Shown: piece after piece, positions 1-11,596 of the stretch
How the letters are laid out: every line of letters begins with the position of its first letter
Position numbering within the stretch: the stretch's first letter is position 1
Source: Onchocerca lupi
Taxonomy: Eukaryota; Nematoda; Chromadorea; Rhabditida; Onchocercidae
Reading direction: 5' to 3'
NCBI GenBank assembly: GCA_028564675.1
Contig: JAOVVO010000175.1
Coordinates: forward strand, 1 to 64,000
Length of the DNA: 64,000 bases
Notes under the pieces: generated by a model
Seen by the model: the letters and a program-made list of their open reading frames with translations, nothing else
The model's database searches: none
Told to the model about the DNA's origin: nothing
Made by a program: the position numbers and the translations under genes

Positions 1-871
1 CATTAGACATGGCAACATTCATATTCATGTACATCTTCAGTGATGATTTATGTGGGAATTATTTTAGCAACGCAGTATTTTGATTATTTGATTATATTTA
101 TGCTAAAATTATTTTGATCTTTTCCGATAGAGAGATCGATACTGAACAATATGATAAACAAATTTTGAAATTTGCGAATCTGTAGCTTTCTTCAACAATT
201 AGTGAAAAGGAGATGAAGGCAGAGAGAAGTTTCCAAGAATGGAAGGAGAGGGGTCTTCCTGTTATCATGTCGTCTCGTTGAGAGTCTAACTACCCATTGA
301 TGTTTCTGCATCTTCAAGCAGAGTTGAAGGTCAATCGTTATGAACATTTTTCCTTCGTGGAATAGTTTCACTTGAACTGTTCACACTTTTGAACGTGAAC
401 GGTACGGATTTGTGAACACATTTATCAAAATTGCAATGTCGCTCGAATGGACATTTCATGGTTCATGCAGGAGTATGTCAGTTGTGCTCAAATAGGGAAA
501 TGTCCGTCTATGACGGAGTAGTTGCTGGAATTTGATCTCAAAGTGTGGCAGATTTTAATTTCTGAAGAGTATTTGCATGCTAATGGCTATCGAGATTTTT
601 AATCTTTATAATTTTGAAAATACTATGTCTTGTGTGAACTTTTGGTTGTTGCTTACAGAAGCTAAAACAATCACAAATTAGAAGCCTGTCCAATTGACCG
701 ACGATAAAATTTTCGAGAAGGAATTGAATTATAGAATGTTCACATAGAATATATCTTCAGAAATCATTGGCTAATATTAGGTAATTTAGAGAAACACCTA
801 CTGCTGCTTCCCTTGAAATATAAAAAAAAAAAGCTTCCGGAAAGTAATACATGCTTAATATGTGAAAGCAG
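1..871. other. Left edge, no exon recognised (probably intron of the SLC26 gene)
   Basis: I see no coding exon here. The first recognisable SLC26 exon begins at 872 after a GAAAGCAG acceptor and enters in phase 1, so an upstream exon must exist. The N-terminal membrane segments expected of the family are not found in this stretch on either strand. The region is most simply an intron, with the 5' exons lying before the window. Confidence 0.5.
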
Positions 872-3800
872 GTTTTCAGCTAGGAATGGCAGTGATGGGT
901 CTAGCATTCTTTACCACTTACATGTCGGATGCTCTTATTTCCGGTTTCACTACCGGATCAGCATTTCATGTATTCATAGCACAACTCAACAAAATTATCG
1001 GTGTGAAGTTATCACGTCATTCCGGCTTCGGCATGCTATTCTTTGTAAGTTCCAAGTCATCCGTACTCACTTTTGTTTTCACTAAATTGCAAAATTCTCG
1101 CTTCTTCTCTCATTTCTTTATACTTTGATTAGGTGCCAAATTAAAAAGAAAATTTCAACATTAGTATATGTTCTTAGCTTCATTCCATATATCTTTCCAT
1201 AAGACTATAATATTCCTTTAACTTATTGACCTTTATTTTTCTTGTTTCCTATTCGCGTTATTTTTGCTTTTATTTGTCAAATTTTTTGTTAATCATCGAC
1301 TTTTTTTTTTAAAAATTTATTTAAAAAATATAATTATAGATGATATATGATCTAATGCTGGCTTTACCGCAGACAAATTGTTGGGCTCTGGGCATATCAG
1401 TATCGTCCATTATATTTTTGTCTCTAGGTCGCAACTATATAAATCCATGGTTCAAAAAACGATCACCAGTACCGTTGCCTATTGAACTTATTTTAGTAAG
1501 TTTTGCGAAATTTCGTATTTTTCTAAAGAATTTTGAACTGTCGGGAATCTAATCCTCGCATGACACTAATAGCAAATTATTCTATGTTCAGAAATTAATA
1601 GGAAGGAATTGAGTGATGGCTCAAAGGTAGATATGAGCCGTTAATTCAGCGTTGATCGAGCAACCCTGGCATCCTGAACATATCCACTAATTGTACTTTC
1701 AGGTTATTTTAGTCACCATATTTTCGTCATATATGAATCTCAAGAATAACTATGATGTAAAAATTGTCGATTATATTCCTCAAGGGTAGGCACTCTATAA
1801 AACTTTAGCTCGCTAAAACAAAAATTTTTTGTCTTCTATCCTTGAGAATTTGATAAAATCAAAGATAAATCAGCTTATCTGATTGCATTTGTTTCCTTCA
1901 CGAAATTTATTTCACGAACTAAATTAAAGACTATTTCTATGGAAGTTTATAATTTGGCAGTTTATAATTTGAAAGTTTCAGAATTCCGACACAGTCGTTA
2001 CCGAACTTTGATTTAGTACCATATCTTTTGAGTGATGCCCTTGCAATCGCAATTATTTCATATATGTTTGTTATATCAATGGCTAAATTATTTGCAAAGA
2101 AGAGGCATTATACGATTGATCCTACACAGGTATATAGTGATAATTCAAATGCTACTTGTGATTACATCTTCTCATTTTTATACTTCTTGGCTTATTAGAT
2201 AAATAATACTATATAATTGGAACCATTAGGTTTATAGATGAGTTTTGATCTTTCGATCATGGAAAGTCAAATCAGGATAGCTGTTGAACAATTCAAAAAA
2301 ATTCCTGAAAGTCTAAAACAAGGTGTAGAAATCATAGATGTTAAATTTCGCCTTCTCCGACTGACTTTTATCAGACTTTTTTCTTTTTGCTTTCTCCTGA
2401 ATAGTATTCATACTTTTTATATTATTTTAGGATTTATACGCTGTTGGCTTAATGCATATATTATCGTCTTTTTTTCCGATCTTTCCTGCCGGTGGTTCGC
2501 TTTCACGGTCAGCTGTATGCGAACAGTCTGGTGCTAATACTCAGGTCATTTGTAATTTTCAATGTTTTGAATGTATTTTCGGTTCGAAAAAATTCATGTA
2601 AATTGTTTCAGTTGCATATCTTCTTCTCAAACCTATTATTATTAATTGTTATTGCTTTTATTGGACCGCTCCTCGAATCTCTTCCCATGGTTAGTTCTCA
2701 TTCTTGGCTTTCAGTTGAACTTTTTTCTAAAGTTTCTTTCTTCTTATAAATTTGTATTAAACAGTTGAATATATCCGTGCAGTTTGGGTTCAGTTCGATT
2801 ATCCTAATTAGCTTTTTGCATTAATAGCATCCTTGCACAATGTGTGCTAAGCTGTTATCGTAAAAAGAATTGGACTTTCATTCATCGTGTTCAGGAAAAT
2901 AGTAAAAGTCCTAGGTGACAATCGTATATGTCAACTAACAACCTGGATTAAATTATAGTGCGTACTGGCTTGCATCGTGATTGTAAATCTGAGAAGTCTG
3001 TTCATGCAATTCTGTGAATTGTCAAAGCTATGGCGAATCTCGAAATTTGATTTCGTTAGTGCTTATCATATCTTTTTTCCATAAATTTTACTTCAAATGT
3101 TATTTTCGAAAGGATCGGTTTGTTCTCAGATATCTTCTATGTTTTTCCAATGCTCTTTTCGCCATCTGCTAATGAATTAGCAGTTATTCAAATTTAGGCA
3201 GTATGGTTGGTGAGCTGTGTAGCAACGGTGTCCTTCGATGTAATGACCGGTCTTATGATATCAGTCCTTTTCACACTCTTCTCTGTGGTCCTTAGAGAAC
3301 AGTGGTTTGTAGTTTTATTTATTTTACGCTGGAGATCTCAGTAAATTATCTACAACTGAATTGTCATCGACAAATCAATTTCCTTTTCAGGTCTAATACA
3401 TTCGTTATGGGTAGGACGGTACATCGTGAAATCTACAAGCCTTTGATGTATTATCCTGACTTGAAACCGGTGAATGAAAATATTGAGATTATTCGTTTCG
3501 AAGCACCACTCAATTTTGTCACTGTTTCGACTTTTCTTGGCAAAATGAGCGATGTATTGAGAAGTGATGCAAATCAAGATTATGAATTGCAAAGTATGAA
3601 AAACGTTAGTCGTCTAATACTGGTTGTGGAGAATAGTGCTGATAACTTAACGTGCAGACAGTGACAGTGTTTGCTTGCAAGCATATGCGATCTTAAAATC
3701 TTGCATAATTCTGAAGTTTACTGTGGAAAATTCTTCTAAGTTAGTTGATTTTATTTTGAAACTTTTTCATAAGCAATAACTTGATAATTGTTGTGTGCGT

Positions 3801-4997
3801 ACTTTCTTCTCGTATATAAAAGAAAGATGGATTCAGTCATTTTTCCAACTTAGCACTTTTTTTTTTTGGATTTAGAAAATGGTATCATTTTATTAATTTC
3901 CTCAACTCTGCGATAATCAAAGTTTAGCATTTTTGCGATTAATTGACATATTTGTCACCTTGAGTTCATTTTTGAACTTTCTACTTCATTTGATTTGCAT
4001 TCTCATTTCATATATCCTTTTTAATTTGCGATTTAGTTAAATTTCAGAATCAAATAATAGTTTCTAAGACAGTTACACAACCGAACTACGAAGAACTATC
4101 ACAAAAAGAAGCAATGGTGGCGAAAAGTACTAAACAGCAACAATCTTGGTATGAAATAGCTTCTCCAGGAATAGTTATTATCGATTGTGGAGCCATATCA
4201 AACATCGATACAATGGGTGTCGAAGCCATCAAAGAGGTTCATGAAAGCTTTTCTCAGTTCGAAATTTGTTATCGGATCATTAAGAATGAGAGTCAAGAAC
4301 TAAGGAATCCAAAGATAAATGTATGCATGCAGGCTTCTATTCTTTAAAACGTATTAAAACATTAACCTTTTCTTTCATCTTCTTTAAACTTATTCGTGAA
4401 TTCCATTAGTAAATCTTGAATTCGAGCATGACATTTAAACTTATTTTTAGACTTATTTGCAAGGAAAAGAAGTGAATAAAACAATTCTATTCGCAAATAT
4501 ATCAGGTTCATATTTCCTTAAATATCAACAAAAAATCATTAAGACAACTGAAAATTCATCAAAACAATTTGATCATTTAATATATGAAATACTCTGAACA
4601 GTATGATTTATCATAGTAAACAAATGAAATATTTCTTGATAATGGTGAATTCATGAAAAAAGACTACAAAATTAATTCGCAATCTCTTCTAAGCATACAT
4701 TAATCAGATTTCGTTGTACATCAATATTACCGCTCGTTTTGATGATTAAAATTCAGATTGATTGATGCATAGAATAGGGCAGATTCTGCATAATTTTAAG
4801 TCAGTTGCATATTGCGGTTGGAAATGACTTGGAAATGTGAAATTGAATCATGGAAATCATTTCAAAGTTCATTTTTCATTTTAGAAACAATACTGGATGC
4901 ATTCGAGCGTATCGATTTCTATTCCTCGGTGCCCAAGACTTCTTTTTATCCATCGCTGGAAGAAGCCGTCCGCACTGCTAATAATGATATAGTTTAA
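872..4997 (+). CDS. SLC26/SulP family anion (sulfate) transporter, 5'-partial
   Basis: This is a multipass plasma-membrane anion exchanger of the SulP/SLC26 family (sulfate, bicarbonate, chloride or oxalate type; substrate not predictable). Exons: 872-1044, 1340-1495, 1703-1785, 1982-2129, 2431-2544, 2612-2689, 2959-3054, 3198-3304, 3391-3604, 4048-4320, 4451-4505 and 4885-4997. All phases agree and give about 535 residues. Visible hallmarks are the transmembrane core with SGFTTGSAFHVF (exon 1), the LSRSAVCEQSGANTQ segment typical of the family, the FMQFCELSKLW cytoplasmic loop, and a C-terminal STAS domain split over three exons (IVIIDCGAISNIDTMG, then ETILDAFERIDF) ending at TAA 4995-4997. 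Family members run 600-750 residues, so 100-200 N-terminal residues lie outside the window. An extra phase-0 exon may exist at 2238-2339 (separate entry). Confidence 0.9.
2238..2339 (+). other. Possible 34-codon cassette exon inside the SLC26 gene
   Basis: The segment follows a TTTATAG acceptor, stays open for exactly 34 codons in phase 0, and ends at a GTTAAA donor. It would insert a hydrophilic stretch (starting MSFDLSIMESQIR) between the exon ending in DPTQ and the one starting DLYAVGL. The flanking exons also join cleanly in phase 0 without it, and the SLC26 core does not usually carry an insertion here. It could be an optional exon, a species-specific insertion, or chance. Confidence 0.35.
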
Positions 4998-5870
4998 AAA
5001 AAAATTATATAATTTGGTTAAATCAACTGTATTTTTGTCGATTGATAAATTGATAAATTTTGTAAAATATAGATCAGGAATTGTTTCGATAGATAACAAT
5101 TCTAATGTTTTTTTCTTTTTTTTTTTTTCAAAAAAATAAAGGGAAATAAAGCAAAAATTCTCGAAACGTTTGAAGGAAACAAAATTAGTATAAATGTTTG
5201 GAAGTGTCATTTCAAAGTGTCAGATTATTCTCTCCAGACAGAGCGCTTTCTCCATCAGGGTAATTGCATACTAAGCAAATTAGATAAATTTTCTGCTGAT
5301 GCAAGATTTGGAAACGAATTAGAAATGCAAAACTGAATATGGAAATATATATAGAAACTGGGATGATAGATTCATCTTCATTGTTTGATCAGCTCAGCTC
5401 AGCTCAGGGAATAATTGGCTCAGTGATTGTAAGCGGTTGTTCCATTCTGAATTGGTTTTTATCGCAACAAGTTAGATTTGTATTTGATAACAGCAGGAAG
5501 AAAATTCATAAATTTCATCTGCTAAAGATGGAAATTTGGCATGAGTTATTTCGATTCAAATAAACTATGTCAGAGTTTGCAAATAGATTTATCTTTTAAT
5601 TGAAGTGAATTTAAACAGAATAGATTACGTCATTTTTTAGATCTAAATTAGATAATGATAGTTCAGAATTGTATACAACTTGTTGCCGGGATTATAACTT
5701 ACTGCATGTAACTTATCTAGAAAATTTCCCCTCACTTCATCATTCATCGTCCATATTCAATTTATTTTCATGCCAACGGAATGGATGCTTATCTATCAAA
5801 TACAAAAAATTCTTAATTACTTTTGCTTTCATTAAAAAAGAAGAAAATTCGAAGAAAATAACAATTTCAG
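4998..5870. other. Intergenic region between SLC26 and PP1 genes
   Basis: This holds the 3' flank of the transporter and the 5' flank of the phosphatase. One 74-codon open frame (5339-5563, +) has no splice context or family resemblance. A likely trans-splice acceptor (CAATTTCAG) ends at 5870, 32 bp before the phosphatase start codon. Confidence 0.5.
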
Positions 5871-5902
5871 CGAAGGTAACGATAAACAATTAAGTGATAA
5901 AA

Positions 5903-7760
5903 ATGGCGGTATTTGATGTTGACAATATGATTAGTCGTCTGCTAAATGTGGGTATGGCTGGTGGACGACTTACAACTCAGGCAGTGCTCATTATTTAAGT
6001 TGATTAATATGTGTGAAAAATTTTACCCGAAATTAAATCCAAAGTTCATATAAAAAGTGCTGCAAAAGCAGCTAGAAATTTATGCAAGAATTAAATCTAT
6101 CCATGATCATTAATGAGATAGATCAGCATTCCAAAATCAAGTCAATGGTACCACCAAGATAATTTCACTTGAACTATCACTTGAAGTGTTTAATTCAAAA
6201 TTGTTTCAATAACTTTAGCATCAGTATTGATTTAATCAGTCCAAAGAATTGTTTGATTATAGGTTGCTGAAGAAGAACTTCATCGAGTATGCCAAAAAGC
6301 GAAAGAAGCATTCATAAACCAAAGCAGCCTTATTGAAGTAGATCCACCACTCGTCGTTTGTGGTGATATCCATGGCCAAGTAATATAAACTATGTCTCAT
6401 TTTAATTTACAATTTTAATAAATTTCCACAGCCTTGAGAAACATAAAAATGTAAATACTACTTTACAAATAGGAATCCTTCCATCGTTCAGTATGGCCAT
6501 GCTCTTGAATATTTTAGCATTATCAAATTGAAAGAATTAGCTAATATGATATTACAGTATTCGGATTTGCTTCGTATTTATGATAGAAACGGCTTTCCGC
6601 CGGAGTCTAATTACCTTTTCTTGGGCGATTTCGTCGATCGTGGAAAACAGAACATCGAAACGATATGTCTCCAATTTTGTTACAAAATCAAATATCCCGA
6701 AAATTTCTTCATGCTTAGAGGTTAGTTTCTTTAACTTGCCCAAATTTAAGCCAAGTTTTTCAAATATAAATTTTGGTCTTTTATATTCATTCAGTCACTT
6801 TCTTCATCCTAAACTATTCAATTTCATTTTTTTCTAGAGACAAATGATTTATTCTTTTCTAATTCATCAATAATTTATGATAAGTGAATGATAGATTCAT
6901 TTAGGAGCTGATAATTAAATCATTGCAGGAAATCACGAGACACCGGCTATCAATCGTGTGTATGGCTTTTTCGAAGAGTGCAATCGTAGATATCATTCGA
7001 CTCGTTTGTGGAATGCTTTCCAGGTAATTCGGTAGACCTATGAATTATCAGCAATTTATATAGAGACCTGAAGAGCCAGTCTTTGTGTTACCATAATCGT
7101 TTTCAGGACACATTCAATTGGATGCCTTTTTGTGGTTATATTGGCGGACGAATTCTCTGTATGCATGGTGGCTTATCACCTCATCTGAATAACTTCGATC
7201 AGCTTCGCAACCTACCGCGACCAATTGATCCACCCAACCCATCGATGGAAATTGATTTACTTTGGTGATTATCAGGCATTGACATACTACTTAATGACAT
7301 TAGAAGAAATATCGACTGGACTTAATGTATTCTTAGATATTTGCAGGTCGGATCCGGATCAATGGGTAAAAGGTTGGCAAGCGAACACTCGTGGCGCATC
7401 GTACACATTTGGGCAGGATGTTGTTGTGGATGTTTGCCAGAAATTGGATTTGGATCTGATTGCACGAGCTCATCAAGTAGTACAAGATGGATATGAATTT
7501 TTTGCCAATCGACGTCTTGTTACCATTTTCTCAGCACCACACTATTGCGGCCAGTTTGACAATGCTGGTGGAACGATGACTGTTTCTGAAGATATGAATT
7601 GCTCTTTCCAGGTACACAAATACTATATAAACTTGAGCTTAATAGAGCAGCAAATTCAACCTTCTTCCAGAAGTAACTGTCGATATACCTAATATTTCAG
7701 ATATTTCGACCTGCTAGCAAAGCTGTAAGAATGGCAATGAAAGCTGCTGGCACTCTCTGA
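5903..7760 (+). CDS. PP1-type serine/threonine protein phosphatase catalytic subunit (divergent)
   Basis: A metallophosphatase of the PPP family, closest in layout to PP1. Exons: 5903-5980, 6263-6379, 6558-6720, 6929-7023, 7107-7264, 7347-7611 and 7701-7760. Phases agree, giving 311 residues. The metal-binding and catalytic motifs are all present: GDIHGQ (about residues 60-65), GDFVDRG (88-94), GNHE (120-123), HGG in exon 5 and the RAH histidine in exon 6. The PP1-like NTRGASYTFG and SAPHYCGQFDNAGG segments follow. It differs from canonical PP1 by a shorter N-terminal linker, H for N in SAPNYCG, and an unusual tail (FRPASKAVRMAMKAAGTL). Nematodes have an expanded set of PP1-like genes, some sperm-specific (gsp-3/gsp-4 in C. 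elegans); a germline role is inference only. The exon 1 donor is non-canonical: CAG|GCAGTG, or GCA|GTGCTC three bases later. A trans-splice acceptor lies 32 bp upstream of the ATG. Confidence 0.9.
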
Positions 7761-9003
7761 ATAAGAAATGAATATCCCACGAAATGACGGAAATAATTCA
7801 AACAATAGTGAAACTAATCTTCACATGATGAATTCCGTGTTTTTCTCAATTTACCTATGAGTTCAACATGCCTTTCTAAAATATTTCTTTTCAATAGATG
7901 CAATCTTAAATTAGAAGTAAGCACCTCTTAATTATACTAGTTTTACCTTTAAAGAGTCAATCATTAAGTTCCACTATTGAGGCAGGACAAACCTCATCAC
8001 ATGGAAAAAGACCAATTCTTCCCGTAACATTCATAGCTACTCAATCTAACAATTTCCTAAGAAATCGGAAGAACTGGGTACTAAAGAAAATGCTTCTAAA
8101 TAGTTTAAAGTAATCGCATTTGATAAGTTTCAATCTTCATCATAACGACTGGCTATTTTTAAATTATCACTTCCTCACAAAGGATGATTAAATATAAATA
8201 ATTTGTGAATAAGTAAGTTTCTAATATTTGTTTCGTGAGCACAGTGATATAATCAATATTTTCTCAAAAGATTCTGAAACTAATCAACCCTTTATTAATG
8301 TAGTATGTCTGAGAATTCACTATTAAATATAAAAACAGAAAATTTCAATTAAAAAATGAAAATTAAAAGCAAAAACTTCAAATAAAATATTAAAAAGTAA
8401 AAAAGAAAATGTTATGAGAATACAGAATACAAGAGGTATATTTCTGTACATTCTGGACGCCAATGCGATACCAGAAATTGAGGTAGATTTTGGCTGAATT
8501 GCCTACGCATACGATGGAAAAGAGGTATGAAAATTCAAAAATACGAATAACAGAGGTATAATGTAAAGAGAGCAATCAACAAAATGCAATCAGAGAAAAG
8601 CAAAATACAAATTTATATTACAAAAATATTTTAAACATGGAAGAAAATACCATAAAGCTGGCAAATTTTAAAAATCCCTCATTTTAAATTAATGCGATAT
8701 CGTTTACTTATAATGTACCGATACAATATTTCCCTATTTAAAATTAAGAAATGTGCTAATCAGAATTGTCCTCATTGTCAATAGCTCTATCAGTTGAATA
8801 CAAACTTGGGGGAAAAAAAAATCATGAACAAAAAAACTGCACAGTTCAAACAATTGTATGGTACGACTCACAAATTATACTAAATTGACAATTGGCCAGA
8901 AGACCAGCAATCGCAACTGCTTCTTCCGAAAATTTTGGAATTTTTTGATAGATGATTTTAAAACTTTCATTATCATGCTAACCAGTAAATATCAACGCCC
9001 AAA
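7761..9003. other. 3' flank of the PP1 gene
   Basis: AT-rich sequence with no exon I can support. Around 8400-8570 there is a loosely repeated 'agaggtat' motif and an open minus-strand frame of 61 codons without family features. I treat it as 3' UTR and intergenic sequence. Confidence 0.4.
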
Positions 9004-9650
9004 CTATTGTGGCATAGAAACTCCGACCAATTTGCCAACTGTCTCGCGTAATGCCATTCTGAAAGTAAACATCATCGATATTTCGTACTGAATATGTAAA
9101 AAATGATAATTACTGATGTAGAACTTCAAAACAATTAGTACCTCATGATTCGGTAGAAAGTGATGTTATCTGAAGTATTATTCTCACTTCACAATTTTTA
9201 CAAATGAATGTCGTGCTATTTTGAAATTGGGAAAACATTCAGCAGAATAGACATTAAGTAATAATTAGATCGCACCAATAAACTCAGGTCTTTGCCTAAA
9301 ATTGAACAAGACAGAAAAATGGCACAGACGTACATAAATTCAGAATTACCGATATGATAGATCAACTGAAAAAGACTAATCGTGCCAATCAGTCAATTCA
9401 TTCAATTCAATTACTGAATGCAGTGGATCTCATTTCAAAGGAGATCGAAAAATGAAAGACAAAAAGCGTAATCCTTCCTATTTTTTTCAGCCTTTAGCAA
9501 CAATCATTAAGGTGCGTCTGAATACAAACAAAATACATTCTTGCAAAAATTGGAATCAAACTTTGTGATATATTATTATGTTAGTATTCTTTTACCTTCA
9601 CTTCCAACTAGTTCTTGTAATATTGTTGCAATCTCTTCGGCCTTCTCCAT
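9004..9650 (-). CDS. Tentative small three-exon gene, 45 residues
   Basis: Three short minus-strand exons, 9650-9596, 9169-9142 and 9058-9004, join in frame through donors GTAAAA and GTACTA and acceptors TACTTCAG and ACTTTCAG. They encode a 45-residue peptide beginning MEKAEEIATILQEL and ending VGKLVGVSMPQ. I do not recognise it. The first exon has a TTGATTCTAG acceptor at 9680-9681 that could accept a spliced leader. The same first exon is also open in another frame (9679-9608, containing VTFHVKTRWRRPKR) that can be joined in phase to an upstream exon-like segment at 9817-9754. The two readings are mutually exclusive for one transcript, so this is a lead rather than a firm gene. Confidence 0.25.
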
Positions 9651-9817
9651 CTCGTTTTGACATGAAAGGTCACATTATTCTAGAATCAAAGAACTATGTA
9701 AAACAATCAGACAAATAAGCATATGTTGACATGTCATACTTACCTCTTCTTACATCATGAGTGAGAAATTCGTGAGATTTAGATCGAGAGTGATCATCAT
9801 AGGTACTCTTAAAGATC

Positions 9818-11596
9818 CTGGAAATTTAATGAATGATTCAGATGATTTTCCCCTGCTAAATAATTCATCCCCTACATAATTTTAACATTTTTTTTGTATT
9901 TACAACAAAAACTATTACCTACGGAAAAACCACATTTATTTCCAAATCCTAAACTACCTGAAAACTTAATCCTTACTTACGCTATCGACAACACACCACT
10001 TCAGAATAACTATCATCAACAAACATATTTACAATTAAAAACATCGATAAACGCGACGCGGTGCTAATACGCTCTCTCTTTCTTTGGTATGCATTTCAAA
10101 ACAGCTCAGTCTAGAGAAAAAGACAGAAGGAGAGAAAAGGACAGAGAAAAGAGCATTTCATGATAATAAGAAAGATGTAACTGTGAAATAGTAAAGTTAG
10201 ACGAAATTTCAACTACACTTGATGATGACAACTCTGCATGAAAAGCCTGACCTGTATTGATTAGGAATTATTGCAGATCAAAGATCGCACATGAGTGATC
10301 AGCATGCAGTAAAGGATTAAACTTCAATCTCAATCGTTAAGTGAGCAATGAGAAATAACTTTCATCACTGTTTCTTGACCACTATAGACCATGATAACTG
10401 ATCGAATGAGAAGGCCATGTTGTGCAAGAAGGAGTTAGTGGCGATGGTCACTTCGCTGCAAAGAGAGTACTTTTAAACTTATACACCTAAAGATACTGCA
10501 CTCTCTCATAATTCAAGAAGAGAAGGAAAAGGAGAGAAATATGCATCGTATTTGCATCTAGCAAGTATTTCAGTTTCTGAATTCAAGATTTAGGATTGGA
10601 ATACACCTCACTCTTCTCAATTATTATAAAAATTATTTAATTTATAAAAGAATTATCACCTGCAAAATGTCACTAATTAAGCAGCTGAATTTAAGCAAAA
10701 TGCGGCAAAAATAAGAGAATGCAATCGTTTTTTATGTAAACTGGAAAAGACAATTTGCGAAAGCGAAATTAATGCGTGAAAAATAGTGAATGAACGAAAT
10801 ATAAGTTCCGATGATATTTCTATAGATTTTTGGAAATTTGATTTCTTCACATAGTTTTTCAAGATAATGGAACAGGCTTTAGACAAATCCAACCTGAGCA
10901 CCATGACAGATTCTCACAATCCAAATTCTATCTTTCACTTCTATCAACGAGCGAGAGTGTTGCCATTGTTAATCCATTTCAAGGAATTTTTCAAGTGTTA
11001 CGTGCAGATTCGCAAGTTTGTTGATGGATTGTTCTAGAAACTTTGGAATATTTTATAAGTGCTATGTACAGGATAGAATGTGAAGGCTTCGCGGATTAGC
11101 TGAGATGTGTGGCATTAAGAATTTGAAGGCTTAAGTGAAGAATCTGGGGATTCACGGGAAAAATGCGAGTTTTCTTCATAACGTGAGATATCTAGGAATT
11201 CGCGGAAGAATCAGGACTTTTTTGGTGATCACAACTTTTAATGCTACCCTTTTATCAACACTATTCTTTTTTCTGGCAGCTTTTGTATGGCGAAATAGTA
11301 TATTAAATTTTTACTTGTGTCTCATCTCATGCTCTGAAGATAAGTTGGATCTTAAAATACGAGAGCAAGAATGCACTGTATGTTAATCCATAATTCGTGC
11401 TTCCGTGTTTTAAGAATTCAGGTAAAACGTCAAAAGACATAGAAATTCTTTTAATTGGAGGTTAAGATGAATATGCAAGCAATATGAGAGGTCAAATAGA
11501 TATTGTATAGGACAATGTAAGGTTAATCAAACTGTTCCTAGTATTTTTACCGAAATTGTTCACTGAGCCGAATTCCAACTATTCAAGTCAGGCAGT
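9818..11596. other. Intergenic region upstream of DMC1
   Basis: No supported gene. Open frames of 75 codons (10904-10677, -) and 83 codons (11135-11386, +) lack splice context and family signal. A GC-richer patch near 10050-10100 (a short CGCGACGCGG cluster and a CT-rich run) could be promoter sequence. I found no motif I can name. Confidence 0.4.

Noticed and set aside
10677..10904. 75-codon minus-strand frame
   Set aside because: No family signal and no acceptor or trans-splice site near its start.
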